Assembly (NCBI RefSeq): GCF_028356935.1
Contig: NZ_CP102798.1
Span: 3,410,001-3,474,000 of the forward strand
DNA: 64,000 nucleotides
DNA from: Lysinibacillus sp. OF-1
GTDB lineage: Bacteria > Bacillota > Bacilli > Bacillales_A > Planococcaceae
Direction of reading: 5' to 3'
The notes below the pieces were generated by a model. It searched no databases and was not told the DNA's origin. It worked only from the letters and a program-made list of their open reading frames with translations. The translations under genes and the position numbers were made by a program. This document shows, one piece after another, positions 27,663-37,294 of the stretch (position 1 is its first letter; every line of letters starts with the position of its first letter).

Positions 27663-28751
27663 TCAATCAAATGTAATTTTATTGACTGCATCACGGTCTA
27701 ATTTTTTAATAACTTCTACCATTAATTTAACAGCGTTATCATAATCATCACGATGTAGGATACCTGCATGTGAATGGATGTAGCGTGTCGCAATACCGAT
27801 GGATAGTGCTGGTACGCCATTTGCTGTTACGTGGATGGAGCCAGCGTCTGTCCCACCGCCAGCCATCGCTTCAAATTGATATGGAATATTGTGCTCATCT
27901 GCTACATCTAATACGAATTCACGTAAGCCACGATGTGATACCATAGATGCATCATACACAACGATTTGTGGGCCAGCACCCATCTTACTAGTTGATTCTT
28001 TAGCTGTAACACCTGGCGTGTCTCCTGCTACACCTACATCTACTGCAAATCCAATATCTGGTTGGATTTTATGTGTTGCTGTTTTAGCACCGCGAAGCCC
28101 CACTTCTTCTTGTACATTCCCTACTGAATAAAGAATGTTAGGATGCTTTTCATTTTGTAACGCTTTCATAACATCAATCGCAATAGCACAACCGATACGG
28201 TTATCCCAAGCTTTTGCTAATAGATACTTATCATTTTTCATAACATTAAATTCAAAGTATGGTGTTACCATATCGCCAGGACGCACGCCCCACTCAAGTA
28301 CTTCATCTTTAGAAGCAGCACCAATATCAATAAACATATCTTTAATGTCTACTACTTTATTACGTACATCTGCAGGTAAAATATGAGGTGGTTTTGAACC
28401 AATAACCCCAATCACTTCATCACCCTTGCGAGTAGTAATCGTTACACGCTGTGCAAGCATTACTTGACTCCACCAGCCACCTACAGTTTGGAATTTGATA
28501 AAGCCTTTGTCATCGATTTGCGTTACCATGAAACCTACTTCATCTAAATGTCCTGCTACGACAATTTTAGGACCGTTTTCATCGCCTACTTTTTTAGCAA
28601 TTACACTACCTAAGTTATCTGTTTCTACAGTGTCTGCATATGGTGCAATGTATTTTTTCATGACCTCACGAGGTGCACGCTCATTACCTGCAATACCATT
28701 CGCATCTGTTAAATCTTTAAACATTTGTAATGTTGAATCTAGTTGTGTCAT
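27663..28751 (-). CDS. ysdC: M42-family metallo-aminopeptidase YsdC
   Basis: This 362-residue cytosolic peptidase shows the M42 (glutamyl aminopeptidase/endoglucanase M) metal site in order: AGHLDEVGF (His ligand), KAWDNRIG (bridging Asp), VQEEVGLRG (catalytic and ligand Glu), AVDVGV (Asp) and GGTDAGSIH with a later His. These enzymes form large tetrahedral complexes that trim N-terminal residues from peptides. Length and position beside ysdB, ysdA and the infC operon match ysdC of Bacillus subtilis. The start at 28751 has AGGAGGCAAAAGG just upstream. Confidence 0.92.
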   Translation of the reverse strand: MTQLDSTLQMFKDLTDANGIAGNERAPREVMKKYIAPYADTVETDNLGSVIAKKVGDENGPKIVVAGHLDEVGFMVTQIDDKGFIKFQTVGGWWSQVMLAQRVTITTRKGDEVIGVIGSKPPHILPADVRNKVVDIKDMFIDIGAASKDEVLEWGVRPGDMVTPYFEFNVMKNDKYLLAKAWDNRIGCAIAIDVMKALQNEKHPNILYSVGNVQEEVGLRGAKTATHKIQPDIGFAVDVGVAGDTPGVTAKESTSKMGAGPQIVVYDASMVSHRGLREFVLDVADEHNIPYQFEAMAGGGTDAGSIHVTANGVPALSIGIATRYIHSHAGILHRDDYDNAVKLMVEVIKKLDRDAVNKITFD

Positions 28752-28845
28752 CCTTTTGCCTCCTACTTCTCGTATCTACTTTATTATACTTCGTTTACCG
28801 AAATATTCCTAGCTTAATCGTCTGAAAATTAGTGTATTTCTTACT

Positions 28846-29331
28846 TTAATATCCTGAACGCTGACGCTGGTAATTTTCTTGGTTTTTCTCAATATAAGCG
28901 CCAACCACGTCCTCAAATGTAAAACTGAGGTTATACGCGAGTACCCCGTAGCATTGCCAAATGGCTAAGTAGCGCTCCTTGGTAGGTTGCTGAATAAATG
29001 TTAAAATAGCACTTTGTGTCTCTAAAAAAATGGCTGTTAAATCTCGATTTTCTTCTACCACAGGCCACTTTTCAATCGATGTATAGCCCTTTAATAAGCC
29101 AAGCGATAAGATAAAGTGAATAGAATCCACATATTCTTCTAAAATAACCTCACGTGCTGAAGGCCCCTTTGTGCTCCAAAACTTAAAGCAGCGCGTTTCA
29201 TTCGCAAGCTCTGCTAACTCTACCATTAAGGCTAAGCCCTTTTCCTGAAACACATCTTGCTGAATATTTTGTGTTTGCTCGATAAAATCATCCAGCTCTT
29301 GTTGCATTGTAAACAATTGTTGTAAATTCAT
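28846..29331 (-). CDS. dUTP diphosphatase, dimeric all-alpha (dUTPase_2/MazG-like) family
   Basis: A 161-residue helical protein with the metal-binding helices of the all-alpha NTP pyrophosphatase superfamily: GLALMVELAELANE near residue 30 and EEYVDSIHFILSLG near 65, whose Glu and Asp residues coordinate Mg. The family hydrolyses dUTP to dUMP and pyrophosphate, keeping uracil out of DNA and feeding dTMP synthesis. Substrate is assigned from family resemblance. Divergent from ysdB. Confidence 0.85.
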   Translation of the reverse strand: MNLQQLFTMQQELDDFIEQTQNIQQDVFQEKGLALMVELAELANETRCFKFWSTKGPSAREVILEEYVDSIHFILSLGLLKGYTSIEKWPVVEENRDLTAIFLETQSAILTFIQQPTKERYLAIWQCYGVLAYNLSFTFEDVVGAYIEKNQENYQRQRSGY

Positions 29332-29371
29332 TTTTATCTCCTAAATTTCTAAAAAAATATTTTAAATAAAA

Positions 29372-29400
29372 TGAAACTATTTGACCTCTCTAATCGTATA
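29372..29400 (+). promoter_or_regulatory. Sigma-W-like promoter of ysdB
   Basis: TGAAAC (29372-29377), 17-bp spacer and CGTATA (29395-29400) match the ECF sigma-W pattern of Bacillus, 39 bp before the ysdB start. In B. subtilis ysdB is known as a sigma-W-controlled gene, so the site fits its target. Confidence 0.75.
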
Positions 29401-29438
29401 GGAAAGAATAACCTTTCTTCAAGGGGGAAAATTTAAAA

Positions 29439-29834
29439 ATGTTGCCGTTACTAATTCGACTTGCTGTGATAGCGCTTATTATCTATGTATTTTATAAAGC
29501 GATTCGTTATATAACCGATCCTAAACGCAAACTTGATGAAGCCTATGAAAAAGGCCAATATTATTTTTACGATGACGTTAAAAATGTGCGAAAGAATTTC
29601 TTCATTTCCTATAAGGGTGCTCTTTTTGAAGGTGAAAAATACCTAGGCACGACAGAGGATGCTTTCGAGGTTGTGACTATTTTTGTCGGTGCGCGTGACG
29701 CTGCGACGCTGCAAGGCCTCTCCAAAAGCGACTTTGAATATTTACAGCAGGAAATTTTATTGAACTATCCAAACGCAAAAATTAATTGGAAGCAGCCCAT
29801 TGAACAGCTTATGCGGAACACATCCCCATCATGA
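29439..29834 (+). CDS. ysdB: Sigma-W pathway protein YsdB
   Basis: A 131-residue protein with one N-terminal membrane segment (residues 3-22) and a soluble rest, similar throughout to YsdB of Bacillus. In B. subtilis YsdB belongs to the sigma-W envelope-stress regulon and has been linked to the regulated proteolysis that releases sigma-W; its biochemical activity is not known. A GGGGG ribosome site precedes the ATG, and a sigma-W-like promoter lies upstream. It is the only plus-strand gene in this block and converges with ysdA. Confidence 0.88.
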   Translation: MLPLLIRLAVIALIIYVFYKAIRYITDPKRKLDEAYEKGQYYFYDDVKNVRKNFFISYKGALFEGEKYLGTTEDAFEVVTIFVGARDAATLQGLSKSDFEYLQQEILLNYPNAKINWKQPIEQLMRNTSPS

Positions 29835-29858
29835 GGATGTGTTTTTAATTCATGTCAA

Positions 29859-30122
29859 TTATGACCACAATTGTACAATGATAAAAATTTGAATGGCTGC
29901 TAATAGTGGAAAACCAAATGCAAAACGATTGTGGCGTGTTTTATGGCGGAATAAATACATACCTAGCACGCCACCTCCTGCCCCTCCTGCTATGGCAAGC
30001 GTAAACAACGTGCGCTCCGCAATACGCCATTCATGTTTTTTAGCACGTGATTTATCCATACCCATTAAAATGAGCAGCACAATCGATACAATGCTCATAT
30101 ACGCTAATAATGCTTGTCCCAT
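29859..30122 (-). CDS. ysdA: DUF1294 membrane protein YsdA
   Basis: A small 87-residue membrane protein with three hydrophobic segments and the family features MDKSRAKKHEWRIAE and GGxxGMYLFRHKT. It belongs to DUF1294, whose function is unknown. In Bacillus it also follows rplT, which supports the name. A strong bidirectional hairpin (30168-30203) separates it from rplT, so it probably has its own promoter in 30123-30167. Confidence 0.88.
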   Translation of the reverse strand: MGQALLAYMSIVSIVLLILMGMDKSRAKKHEWRIAERTLFTLAIAGGAGGGVLGMYLFRHKTRHNRFAFGFPLLAAIQIFIIVQLWS

Positions 30123-30167
30123 TTCTTACTCCTTTATCTAGAAAACGTTATACTACTAATCTAACAC

Positions 30168-30203
30168 AAAAAAGACTGATGGAAAAATCCATCAGTCTTT
30201 TTT
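30168..30203. terminator. Bidirectional terminator after the infC-rpmI-rplT operon
   Basis: AAAAAAGACTGATGG and CCATCAGTCTTTTTT are perfectly complementary with a 6-nt loop, giving a T-run in either direction. Confidence 0.9.
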
Positions 30204-30205
30204 AA

Positions 30206-30274
30206 CACCTGTCGCTTATGCTTTCGGTGCAGAAAATTCCTATTTTGCACCTGCCGCTGCGCTTTCGGTGCAGA

Positions 30275-30277
<3 letters not shown>
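30206..30277. repeat. Two tandem copies of a ~30-bp repeat downstream of rplT
   Basis: Copies at 30206-30235 and about 30248-30276 share CACCTG, CGCT and GCTTTCGGTGCAGAAA, with a 42-bp period. Each can fold through GCACC/GGTGC. They differ by a few bases and a one-base length change. Function unknown; no coding potential. Confidence 0.75.
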
Positions 30278-30694
<417 letters not shown>

Positions 30695-30713
30695 TTAGTA
30701 TTTTTGTAGTCAA

Positions 30714-30914
30714 TTATTTCATGTAAACAAGTAAAGATTTGATGCGTTTGAAGTCACCAGATGAAACGATGTTTGCTTTACGTAAGTGACGTTTTTGTTT
30801 CGTAGATTTGTTTGCGAATAAGTGGCTTCCATAAGCACGGTCATATTTTAATTTACCTGAACCCGTTTTTTTGAAACGTTTCGCAGCTCCACGGTGAGTT
30901 TTCATTTTTGGCAT
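30714..30914 (-). CDS. rpmI: 50S ribosomal protein L35
   Basis: The 66-residue protein begins [18 protein letters not shown], the hallmark of bacterial L35, and is rich in Lys and Arg. It is a small structural protein of the large subunit. Position between infC and rplT is the universal Bacillus arrangement. GGAGG lies upstream of the ATG. Confidence 0.98.
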   Translation of the reverse strand: MPKMKTHRGAAKRFKKTGSGKLKYDRAYGSHLFANKSTKQKRHLRKANIVSSGDFKRIKSLLVYMK

Positions 30915-30945
30915 GTCGAATTCCTCCTAAACTGTTCGTCTAATA

Positions 30946-31461
30946 TTATTTCTCGTTCTTTGGTTGAAGAACTAAGAACATGCTTCGGCCTTCCATCTTC
31001 GGTTTTTGTTCTACCGTTGATACTTCAGCACAAGCTTCAGCAAAACGATCTAACACACGTTGACCAATGTCCTTATGTGTAATCGCACGACCTTTGAAAC
31101 GTAAGCTACATTTTACTTTATCGCCTTTTTCAAGGAATTTAATCGCATTACGTAACTTCGTTTGGAAATCATGCTCATCGATTGATGGGCTCAAACGAAC
31201 CTCTTTCATGACGATGACCTTTTGATTTTTACGAATTTCACGGTCTTTCTTTTGCTGTTCAAACTTAAATTTACCATAGTCCATGATACGAGCGACTGGC
31301 GGCTTGGCTTGAGGGGCCACAAGGACAAGATCCAAGTTTACACGAGTGGCGATTTCTAGCGCTTCATTACGTGTCTTTACACCAAGCTGGTCACCATTGT
31401 GATCGATTAATCGAAGTTCACGTGCGCGAATGCCTTCGTTTACATACATGTCTTTGCTAAT
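30946..31461 (-). CDS. infC: Translation initiation factor IF-3, ATT start
   Basis: From the ATT at 31461 the product is 171 residues. It has the two IF-3 domains: N-terminal ([18 protein letters not shown]) and C-terminal ([21 protein letters not shown] and [11 protein letters not shown]). IF-3 keeps 30S subunits free and checks the start codon. An ATG at 31449 gives a slightly shorter protein, but the residues ISKD before it match the Bacillus protein, and GGAGGTGG lies seven bases before the ATT. Use of a rare start that IF-3 itself discriminates against is the known autoregulatory device of infC. First gene of the operon, preceded by an attenuated leader. Confidence 0.97.
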   Translation of the reverse strand: MSKDMYVNEGIRARELRLIDHNGDQLGVKTRNEALEIATRVNLDLVLVAPQAKPPVARIMDYGKFKFEQQKKDREIRKNQKVIVMKEVRLSPSIDEHDFQTKLRNAIKFLEKGDKVKCSLRFKGRAITHKDIGQRVLDRFAEACAEVSTVEQKPKMEGRSMFLVLQPKNEK

Positions 31462-31720
31462 AGTAATCCACCTCCAAGTAGTTGTCGCGAATACATGGTT
31501 TGGGCAAAGTCTTGCCCGGTTGAACGGTACATCCTCTTGTCATGTCCATAAAAAAAGGACGGACATTTTTGAAGATGTCCGCCCGCTATATGTGCATGCG
31601 CAAGTCTACGCAAAACAATTCAACGTGTCATACCTGTTCACAGCCTTTAAAGCGTTGTATCAGGTGAGAAGCGGGCAGCCTCTACTTCAACCACAAACTT
31701 TGTATTCATTAACCTTAACT
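31462..31720 (-). ncRNA. infC operon leader RNA (L20-binding type) with attenuator
   Basis: About 260 nt lie between promoter and infC. The segment near 31548-31585 folds as GGCGGACATC/GATGTCCGTCC-type stem followed by seven T on the minus strand, an intrinsic terminator before the coding region. Sequence further upstream is able to pair, as expected of the L20 leader known from Bacillus. Leader type is assigned from position and terminator, not from a covariance search. Confidence 0.75.
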
Positions 31721-31749
31721 ATATTAGCATGTATATGATAAGCTGTCAA
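31721..31749 (-). promoter_or_regulatory. Strong promoter of the infC operon
   Basis: The minus strand has TTGACA (31744-31749), a 17-bp spacer and TAATAT (31721-31726), almost the sigma-A consensus, at the 5' end of the leader. The remaining stretch to thrS (31750-31863) shows no further clear feature. Confidence 0.85.
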
Positions 31750-31863
31750 ATGTTTATTTTCTTATCACTACTAGCTTAGCCTAAATGCAAATGTTCTATA
31801 CAAAAACAAGATTCATTTTACACAGAAACCCTCACTTTGGCAAGCGTACTTTATTATGAAAGC

Positions 31864-33795
31864 TTATTTTGTAATTTCGGCTTTTATAGTTGCTAGGAAA
31901 TCCTCAAAGCTAATTGTTTCTGAATCTTTTGAGCCATAGCGTCGAACATTTACGCCATTCGCCTCTACTTCCTTGTCACCAATTACTAGCATATACGGAA
32001 TCTTTTTCATTTGTGCTTCACGGATTTTATAGCCTAATTTCTCTTCACGATCATCCATTTCCACACGTAAGCCAGCTGCTGTTAATTGCTCTTCAATTTG
32101 TTTTGCATAGTCGAAGTGGGCTTCATTCGATACTGGAATAACTTCTACTTGTACTGGTGCTAACCAAGTTGGGAATGCCCCTTTGTATTCTTCAATTAAG
32201 AAGGCAACGAAACGTTCCATTGTTGATACAACTCCACGGTGAATAACAACTGGACGATGTGGTTTTCCATCTTCCCCAACATACGTTAAGTCAAATCGCT
32301 CTGGTAATAAGAAGTCTAATTGAACTGTAGATAAAGTTTCTTCTTTACCAATCGCTGTTTTTACTTGAACGTCAAGTTTAGGACCATAGAATGCCGCTTC
32401 ACCTTCTGCTTCGAAGTAATCTAAGCCAAGCTCATCCATTGCTTCTTTTAACATGCTTTGTGCTCTTTCCCACATTGCATCATCATCGAAGTATTTTTCA
32501 GTATCTGCTGGGTCGCGATAAGATAAACGGAATGAGTAATCATTTAAATCGAAATCTTTATAAACCTCTAAAATTAACTGTACTACTTTTTGGAACTCCG
32601 CTTTAATTTGATCTGGACGAACAAAAATATGTGCATCGTTTAAAGTCATTCCTCGTACACGTTGTAAACCTGAAACCGCTCCTGACATTTCATAACGGTG
32701 CATTGTACCAAGCTCTGCAATACGTAATGGTAGGTTACGATAAGAATGCATGCTGTTTTTGTATACCATCATATGGTGAGGACAGTTCATCGGACGCATA
32801 ATTAATGTCTCGTTATCCATCTCCATTGGTGGGAAAATAGAATCTTGGTAATGATCCCAGTGACCCGAAGTTTGATAAAGCTCTTTCGAACCTAATACAG
32901 GTGTATAAACATGTTTATAACCTAGTGATAATTCTTTATCGACAATATAACGTTCAATAACACGACGAATTGTTGCACCATTTGGTAACCAAAGTGGTAA
33001 ACCTTGACCTACTTTTTGAGAAGTTGTAAATAGTTCTAACTCTTTCCCGATTTTACGGTGATCACGTTCTTTTGCTTCTTCTAGCATTTGTAGGTGATGT
33101 TTTAATTCTTCTTTTTTGAAGAACGCTGTACCATAAATACGTTGTAGCATTTTGTTATCAGAGTTCCCTCTCCAATATGCACCTGCTAATGATAACAGCT
33201 TGAATTCACGTAGTTTCCCAGTTGATGGTACGTGAATACCACGGCAAAGATCGAAAAACTCGCCTTGATAATAAATAGATACTTGCTCATCTGCTGGAAT
33301 GGCCTCAAGTAATTCTAATTTGTATTCATCGCCAATCTCCTCATAGATTGCTTGTGCTTCGGCACGGCTTACATTTTTACGTTCTACCTCTAGGTTTTCA
33401 GCAATAATTTTTTTCATTTCTTTTTCAATTGTTGGCAAATCTTCAGCAGTAATTGGTGTTGGTGAGTCAATATCATAGTAGAAACCACCTTCAATGACTG
33501 GGCCAATACCAAGCTTCACATCTGGGAATAGACGTTTAATAGCTTGTGCTGTTAAATGGGCAGTAGAGTGACGTAAAATTTCAAGTGCTTCCACATCATC
33601 TTGTGTAATAATCGCAATTGTTGCATCCTCTTCAATTGGTGCTTTTAAATCTACTAACACACCATTGATTTTACCGGCATAAGCTTTTTTACGTAAGCCA
33701 GGGCTAATAGATAATGCTACATCATCAGTTGATGTACCTTTTGCAAATTCCTTTACAGCGCCATCTGGGAAAGTTAATTTAATCATTTCTGACAT
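31864..33795 (-). CDS. thrS: Threonyl-tRNA synthetase
   Basis: A 643-residue class II synthetase charging tRNA-Thr. Domains in order: TGS (about 1-63), second editing domain with HSTAHL (about 76) and the zinc/editing motif [10 protein letters not shown] (about 183), catalytic core with MRPMNCPHH (about 333) and motif 2/3 residues in [17 protein letters not shown] and [14 protein letters not shown], then the anticodon-binding domain (about 545-640). Full length, with AAGGAG before the ATG. The preceding T-box leader shows that it is induced when tRNA-Thr is uncharged. Confidence 0.98.
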   Translation of the reverse strand: MSEMIKLTFPDGAVKEFAKGTSTDDVALSISPGLRKKAYAGKINGVLVDLKAPIEEDATIAIITQDDVEALEILRHSTAHLTAQAIKRLFPDVKLGIGPVIEGGFYYDIDSPTPITAEDLPTIEKEMKKIIAENLEVERKNVSRAEAQAIYEEIGDEYKLELLEAIPADEQVSIYYQGEFFDLCRGIHVPSTGKLREFKLLSLAGAYWRGNSDNKMLQRIYGTAFFKKEELKHHLQMLEEAKERDHRKIGKELELFTTSQKVGQGLPLWLPNGATIRRVIERYIVDKELSLGYKHVYTPVLGSKELYQTSGHWDHYQDSIFPPMEMDNETLIMRPMNCPHHMMVYKNSMHSYRNLPLRIAELGTMHRYEMSGAVSGLQRVRGMTLNDAHIFVRPDQIKAEFQKVVQLILEVYKDFDLNDYSFRLSYRDPADTEKYFDDDAMWERAQSMLKEAMDELGLDYFEAEGEAAFYGPKLDVQVKTAIGKEETLSTVQLDFLLPERFDLTYVGEDGKPHRPVVIHRGVVSTMERFVAFLIEEYKGAFPTWLAPVQVEVIPVSNEAHFDYAKQIEEQLTAAGLRVEMDDREEKLGYKIREAQMKKIPYMLVIGDKEVEANGVNVRRYGSKDSETISFEDFLATIKAEITK

Positions 33796-33991
33796 ATTCT
33801 TTGCACTCCTTCATTTTGTTGAATACATAATGCTTGATGATTAGCTTGAGTCATTGTTTGTGTGACTTCGGCTTGAATTGAGCGGGGTCCTACTCGGTTA
33901 GAGTGGAGACATTACTTTCATGAGCTACTTCTTTCCTTTTATGAGCGGAGCCACCATTTCACACAACGATTTCAATGAAATCTGAGACAAA
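33796..33991 (-). other. Long untranslated spacer between the T-box terminator and thrS
   Basis: About 195 nt separate the terminator T-run from the thrS start. Only the last 20 nt (ribosome site AAGGAG) have an obvious role. Short ATG frames inside stop after a few codons. I see no second T-box core. Confidence 0.5.
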
Positions 33992-34254
33992 TAAAAAAGC
34001 CCCGTCCCTACGAAAGGGACGAAGCGTATGCTCGTGGTTCCACCCTTCTTCCTTCCGACTTATCCAAAGTCAGACGAAGCTCAAGGCTAGCTAACGGGCT
34101 AGGGACCGGCGAAAGATTATCCCTTTCGCTGCTCAGTAGGTAGTAAATGATGTGCTCACACTAGGAAGTTTTCAGCCAATGACTTCCCTCTCTATAAGCC
34201 GATACACAAAATTCATGTCCTCATCAATGCATATTGATATTAAGTATATGAGTC
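33992..34254 (-). promoter_or_regulatory. T-box riboswitch leader of thrS
   Basis: The minus strand carries the conserved T-box core GGGTGGAACCACGAG (34031-34045). It is followed by a terminator stem built from GTCCCTTTCG/TAGGGAC plus a C-terminal T-run (about 33992-34025) that competes with the antiterminator. Upstream is a long stem I region. An ACC triplet (Thr) in TTTACTACCTACTGAG near 34135-34150 is a reasonable specifier candidate. Uncharged tRNA-Thr should favour read-through into thrS. Confidence 0.92.
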
Positions 34255-34283
34255 AGTATACGCTCGATTGTCGAAAAATGCAA
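34255..34283 (-). promoter_or_regulatory. Probable promoter of the thrS leader
   Basis: TTGCAT (34278-34283), a 17-bp spacer and TATACT (34255-34260) on the minus strand stand directly before the T-box leader and just after the dnaI stop. Confidence 0.6.
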
Positions 34284-34297
34284 CTATCAATGCCATG

Positions 34298-35236
34298 TTA
34301 CATTCTACGATTATTACCTCGCATTTCAATGGGCTCAGTCAAGGCTTTTATTCGTTCCATAATACGTCCTGCCTTTACAACCTCGATATCACCTTTTTGT
34401 GACTGTGCTAAATGATGCTCTAATTCATCGTAATTAAAATTAGATGTAATAAACGTTGGCAATTGCTCTGCCATACGATAATGGAAAATAGTTCCTAATA
34501 TTTCATCTCGTGTCCAAGCCGTCATCGTTTCTGCGCCTAAATCATCTAGCATTAAAACAGGAGCTTTTTTTATATAATCAATTTTCTCGTTCAAGGTATT
34601 GTCGCCAATGGCGTTTTTCATTTCTCGTAAAAACTCTGGAACAAAAACCACAACAGAGCGAATTTTAGTGGACGCTAATTCATTAGCTAGTGCTCCAAGT
34701 ACAAAAGATTTCCCTACACCAAATTTACCGTATAAGTAAAAACCTTTTGAAGGTAATTGACCTGTTTCTTTTGTCATTTTTACAAATTGAGCTGCCTTTT
34801 GTGCAATTGTCACACGTGATTCATCATCAATACTTAAATCTTGAATAGTTGCTTGAAGCACGTCTTTTGGCATGTGCATACTGGCAATCATATTCGCAAC
34901 ATCTCGACGTTCTTCTTCTCTGATTTTTTGCTCACAGCGTACATAGTCCATTTCAATAGAATTCCGTACTACCCTTAATGTAGGAAGGAAGCCTTTTAAA
35001 TAGTTTGTACAATGTTCCGTATTGTCACAGCCACAGCACTCAGTAGATTGACTAATAAACTCATGAAGCTTAGGTAAATTTCGCTCTATATTGTCATAGT
35101 TTAATTCATCTGCATGCTGAGCTAAGAATTCCTGCACACGTGGATGTTCTAAAATTTCACGTCGCATTGCTTCATAGCGTTCTTGAAACGAGGGTACATT
35201 AATTGCTCGTTTTAATGGTCCATTTATAGGTTCGAT
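34298..35236 (-). CDS. dnaI: Primosomal protein DnaI (helicase loader), apparent ATC start
   Basis: DnaI is the AAA+ loader that brings the replicative helicase to the origin with DnaB and DnaD. The C-terminal domain has Walker A YGKFGVGKS, Walker B LMLDDLGAE and sensor residues in ITSNFN; the N-terminal domain carries a Cys/His zinc motif (CCGCDNTEHC). The first ATG (35167) would give 289 residues and lose the conserved beginning. In frame upstream the sequence reads xEPINGPLKRAINVPSFQERYEA, aligning residue for residue with the start of B. subtilis DnaI (MEPIGRSLQ...FQKRLEQ). The codon at the Met position is ATC (35236), about seven bases after AAGGTG. No ATG, GTG or TTG lies between it and the upstream in-frame stop. 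Full length is then 312 residues. Confidence 0.93.
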   Translation of the reverse strand: MEPINGPLKRAINVPSFQERYEAMRREILEHPRVQEFLAQHADELNYDNIERNLPKLHEFISQSTECCGCDNTEHCTNYLKGFLPTLRVVRNSIEMDYVRCEQKIREEERRDVANMIASMHMPKDVLQATIQDLSIDDESRVTIAQKAAQFVKMTKETGQLPSKGFYLYGKFGVGKSFVLGALANELASTKIRSVVVFVPEFLREMKNAIGDNTLNEKIDYIKKAPVLMLDDLGAETMTAWTRDEILGTIFHYRMAEQLPTFITSNFNYDELEHHLAQSQKGDIEVVKAGRIMERIKALTEPIEMRGNNRRM

Positions 35237-35254
35237 AGTTGTTCACCTTCTTTA

Positions 35255-36619
35255 CTATTCACTTTTTCCTAGCATCTCTAATATTTTCTGTCGCTCTTTT
35301 TCAAAATCTATTGTGCTAGAAGTAGATTCCTCTTGTTTTTCATTCCGTTTATAGAACCATTCAGGCACTTTTTCTTCACGTTGCTGTCCTGAACGTCTTT
35401 TGTTTTGCTGATTCGTTTTACTTGTAGTCTGTGGCTTATTTTTCCAAGCCGTATATTTATCATGCTCTTGACGTGCAAGCTCCATAGCTTCCTTGGCTGT
35501 TTGAACATTTTTACGTACCCAGTGATCCGCAATCGTTTCCACATATTTTTTTGGCAGCTTCATATCTGTCGTTAGCATAACGTATTCTAACAAAGCATTG
35601 ACCACTCCAATAGGCATACCATGCTGAACGATTAAATTTTCCGCTAGCTGGACAGAAGTTTGCAAAGGCTCTTTTCCATTATTAATATCACGTAACACTT
35701 GTACAGGTGCTGTCGTTTCTAAATAGTGTTGGAGCTCTTGATCCTTCGTTTTTTGCCCTGCTTCTGCTGCTGGTAATGGTTCAGTTACCCGTGCTAATTT
35801 TGGCGGCTCCTTTGACACGGTTAATTTATAAAAATCGGCAGCAGCCTTACGTAAACGTTCCTGGGAAATTCCTAAATCATCATCCAAAGCAAGAATCACA
35901 ACTTTTTGCATATCAAGGGCCGTTAAATGATATAAAAACGCCAGTTTTGCTATCGCTTCACGTACTTCTAATGTCAGCAAATTGGAAGGTACCAATTGCT
36001 CTGACAAACCTGCTTGTAATAGCTCAAAATCAAATTGCTCCAAATAAAAAGGATATACTTTCGGTTGTTTATCCTTATGACTCGTATCTACTTGTATATC
36101 TGCTGGAATATTAGCGTGAACAGGCTTAAAGACATCAATAAAGGCACGGGACACATCCTTAAGCTCCGTATCCTTTATTGGTGACATAAAGCGCTGACGT
36201 AAATTTCGATAGGCCTGTTCGCCAATTTTGCTAAACAAAAACATCGACAGCAACGGGTCTTTCATAAAGCTATCTGCATCTAGTGGGCGCTGTAGCTCAT
36301 ATAAAAAACTACGCTCACCAGCATTTTCCTTTTTCCATGTACGCAGCAAACCAATTGCCTCTAGTGCAATACGAGCTTCAAACACTTTACCAATGGGCAA
36401 TCCAAGCACATTCATTAAATAATAATGTGTCATTTGTTGTTTTGGCATTTGCTCTGCTTCCGCCCATAATGTTAAATAAAGGCTGATTGGCTCTGAACCC
36501 GTTAATGGTTGATAAAATAATGTAACTAATTGACGCTCCTGTGTAGAAAATGCATGAGGTAGACGAATGTCGAAAGGATCGCCAGGCTGCAATTCCTTAT
36601 ATAAATGAATCAACGTCAT
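35255..36619 (-). CDS. dnaB: Replication initiation and membrane attachment protein DnaB
   Basis: A 454-residue Firmicutes-type DnaB, unrelated to the E. coli helicase of the same name. It acts with DnaD and DnaI in loading the helicase at oriC and attaches the origin to the membrane. The N-terminal winged-helix part (to about 120) and the C-terminal DnaB/DnaD (DDBH2) domain around residues 310-400, with the YVxxIADHWVRKNV-type motif, are present. It is followed by dnaI and preceded by nrdR, as in Bacillus. Confidence 0.94.
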   Translation of the reverse strand: MTLIHLYKELQPGDPFDIRLPHAFSTQERQLVTLFYQPLTGSEPISLYLTLWAEAEQMPKQQMTHYYLMNVLGLPIGKVFEARIALEAIGLLRTWKKENAGERSFLYELQRPLDADSFMKDPLLSMFLFSKIGEQAYRNLRQRFMSPIKDTELKDVSRAFIDVFKPVHANIPADIQVDTSHKDKQPKVYPFYLEQFDFELLQAGLSEQLVPSNLLTLEVREAIAKLAFLYHLTALDMQKVVILALDDDLGISQERLRKAAADFYKLTVSKEPPKLARVTEPLPAAEAGQKTKDQELQHYLETTAPVQVLRDINNGKEPLQTSVQLAENLIVQHGMPIGVVNALLEYVMLTTDMKLPKKYVETIADHWVRKNVQTAKEAMELARQEHDKYTAWKNKPQTTSKTNQQNKRRSGQQREEKVPEWFYKRNEKQEESTSSTIDFEKERQKILEMLGKSE

Positions 36620-36635
36620 TCATCCTCTCTGTTTG

Positions 36636-37106
36636 CTATAATTTCTTCTCCGTCTGACGTTGAATAATGTCCTTTATTTCCTCAATAAAGACATTGATAT
36701 CTTTAAACTGACGGTAAACCGATGCAAAACGCACATAAGCGACCTCATCGATTTTGGCTAGGCGGTCCATTACCATTTCACCAACATCTTCTGAACGTAC
36801 TTCTGAATTTCCAATACGGCGAAGATCCTTTTCAATTGACAGGACAAGCTCCTCCAGTACATCAAGCGCCACTGGACGTTTTTCACAAGCACGAATAAGC
36901 CCACGAAGTACCTTCTCACGGCTAAACTCCTCTCGTGAACCTTCCTTTTTCACTACAACTAATGGTGTTTCTTCAATCTTTTCAAACGTTGTAAAACGGA
37001 AGCCACATGACTCACATTCACGACGTCTACGAATTTCTTTGTTATCATCTACTGGCCTCGAATCCACAACACGCGTTCCGTTAAATTGGCAAGATGGACA
37101 TCTCAT
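36636..37106 (-). CDS. nrdR: Transcriptional repressor NrdR
   Basis: This 156-residue protein has the NrdR layout: an N-terminal zinc ribbon with two Cys pairs (MRCPSC and [10 protein letters not shown]) and an ATP-cone domain ([20 protein letters not shown]). NrdR senses ATP/dATP and represses ribonucleotide reductase genes. The neighbourhood (dnaB, dnaI) is conserved. Spacing to dnaB is 16 nt, so they are probably co-transcribed. Confidence 0.97.
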   Translation of the reverse strand: MRCPSCQFNGTRVVDSRPVDDNKEIRRRRECESCGFRFTTFEKIEETPLVVVKKEGSREEFSREKVLRGLIRACEKRPVALDVLEELVLSIEKDLRRIGNSEVRSEDVGEMVMDRLAKIDEVAYVRFASVYRQFKDINVFIEEIKDIIQRQTEKKL

Positions 37107-37237
37107 ATAATTACTCTCCTGATTTACAACATTTTAATATTTCTATTATAACAAATTTCCTACATGTAAGAAAAGTGCATTCATGTTTGTGTGCTCATGA
37201 TAAACCTAAAGAACCTAAAGCACAAGGAAAGTTTCTC

Positions 37238-37282
37238 CAAAAAAAGAGCACATTGAAACCATGTCGATTTCAATGTGCTCTC
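37238..37282 (-). terminator. Terminator of gapB
   Basis: GAGCACATTGAAA and TTTCAATGTGCTC form a 13-bp stem followed on the minus strand by seven T. Confidence 0.9.
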
Positions 37283-37294
37283 TATAAAAAATTA

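Noticed and set aside
31430..31738. A 102-codon plus-strand frame opposite the infC leader
   Set aside because: It is antisense to the leader, crosses the attenuator hairpin and the promoter, and has no ribosome site.
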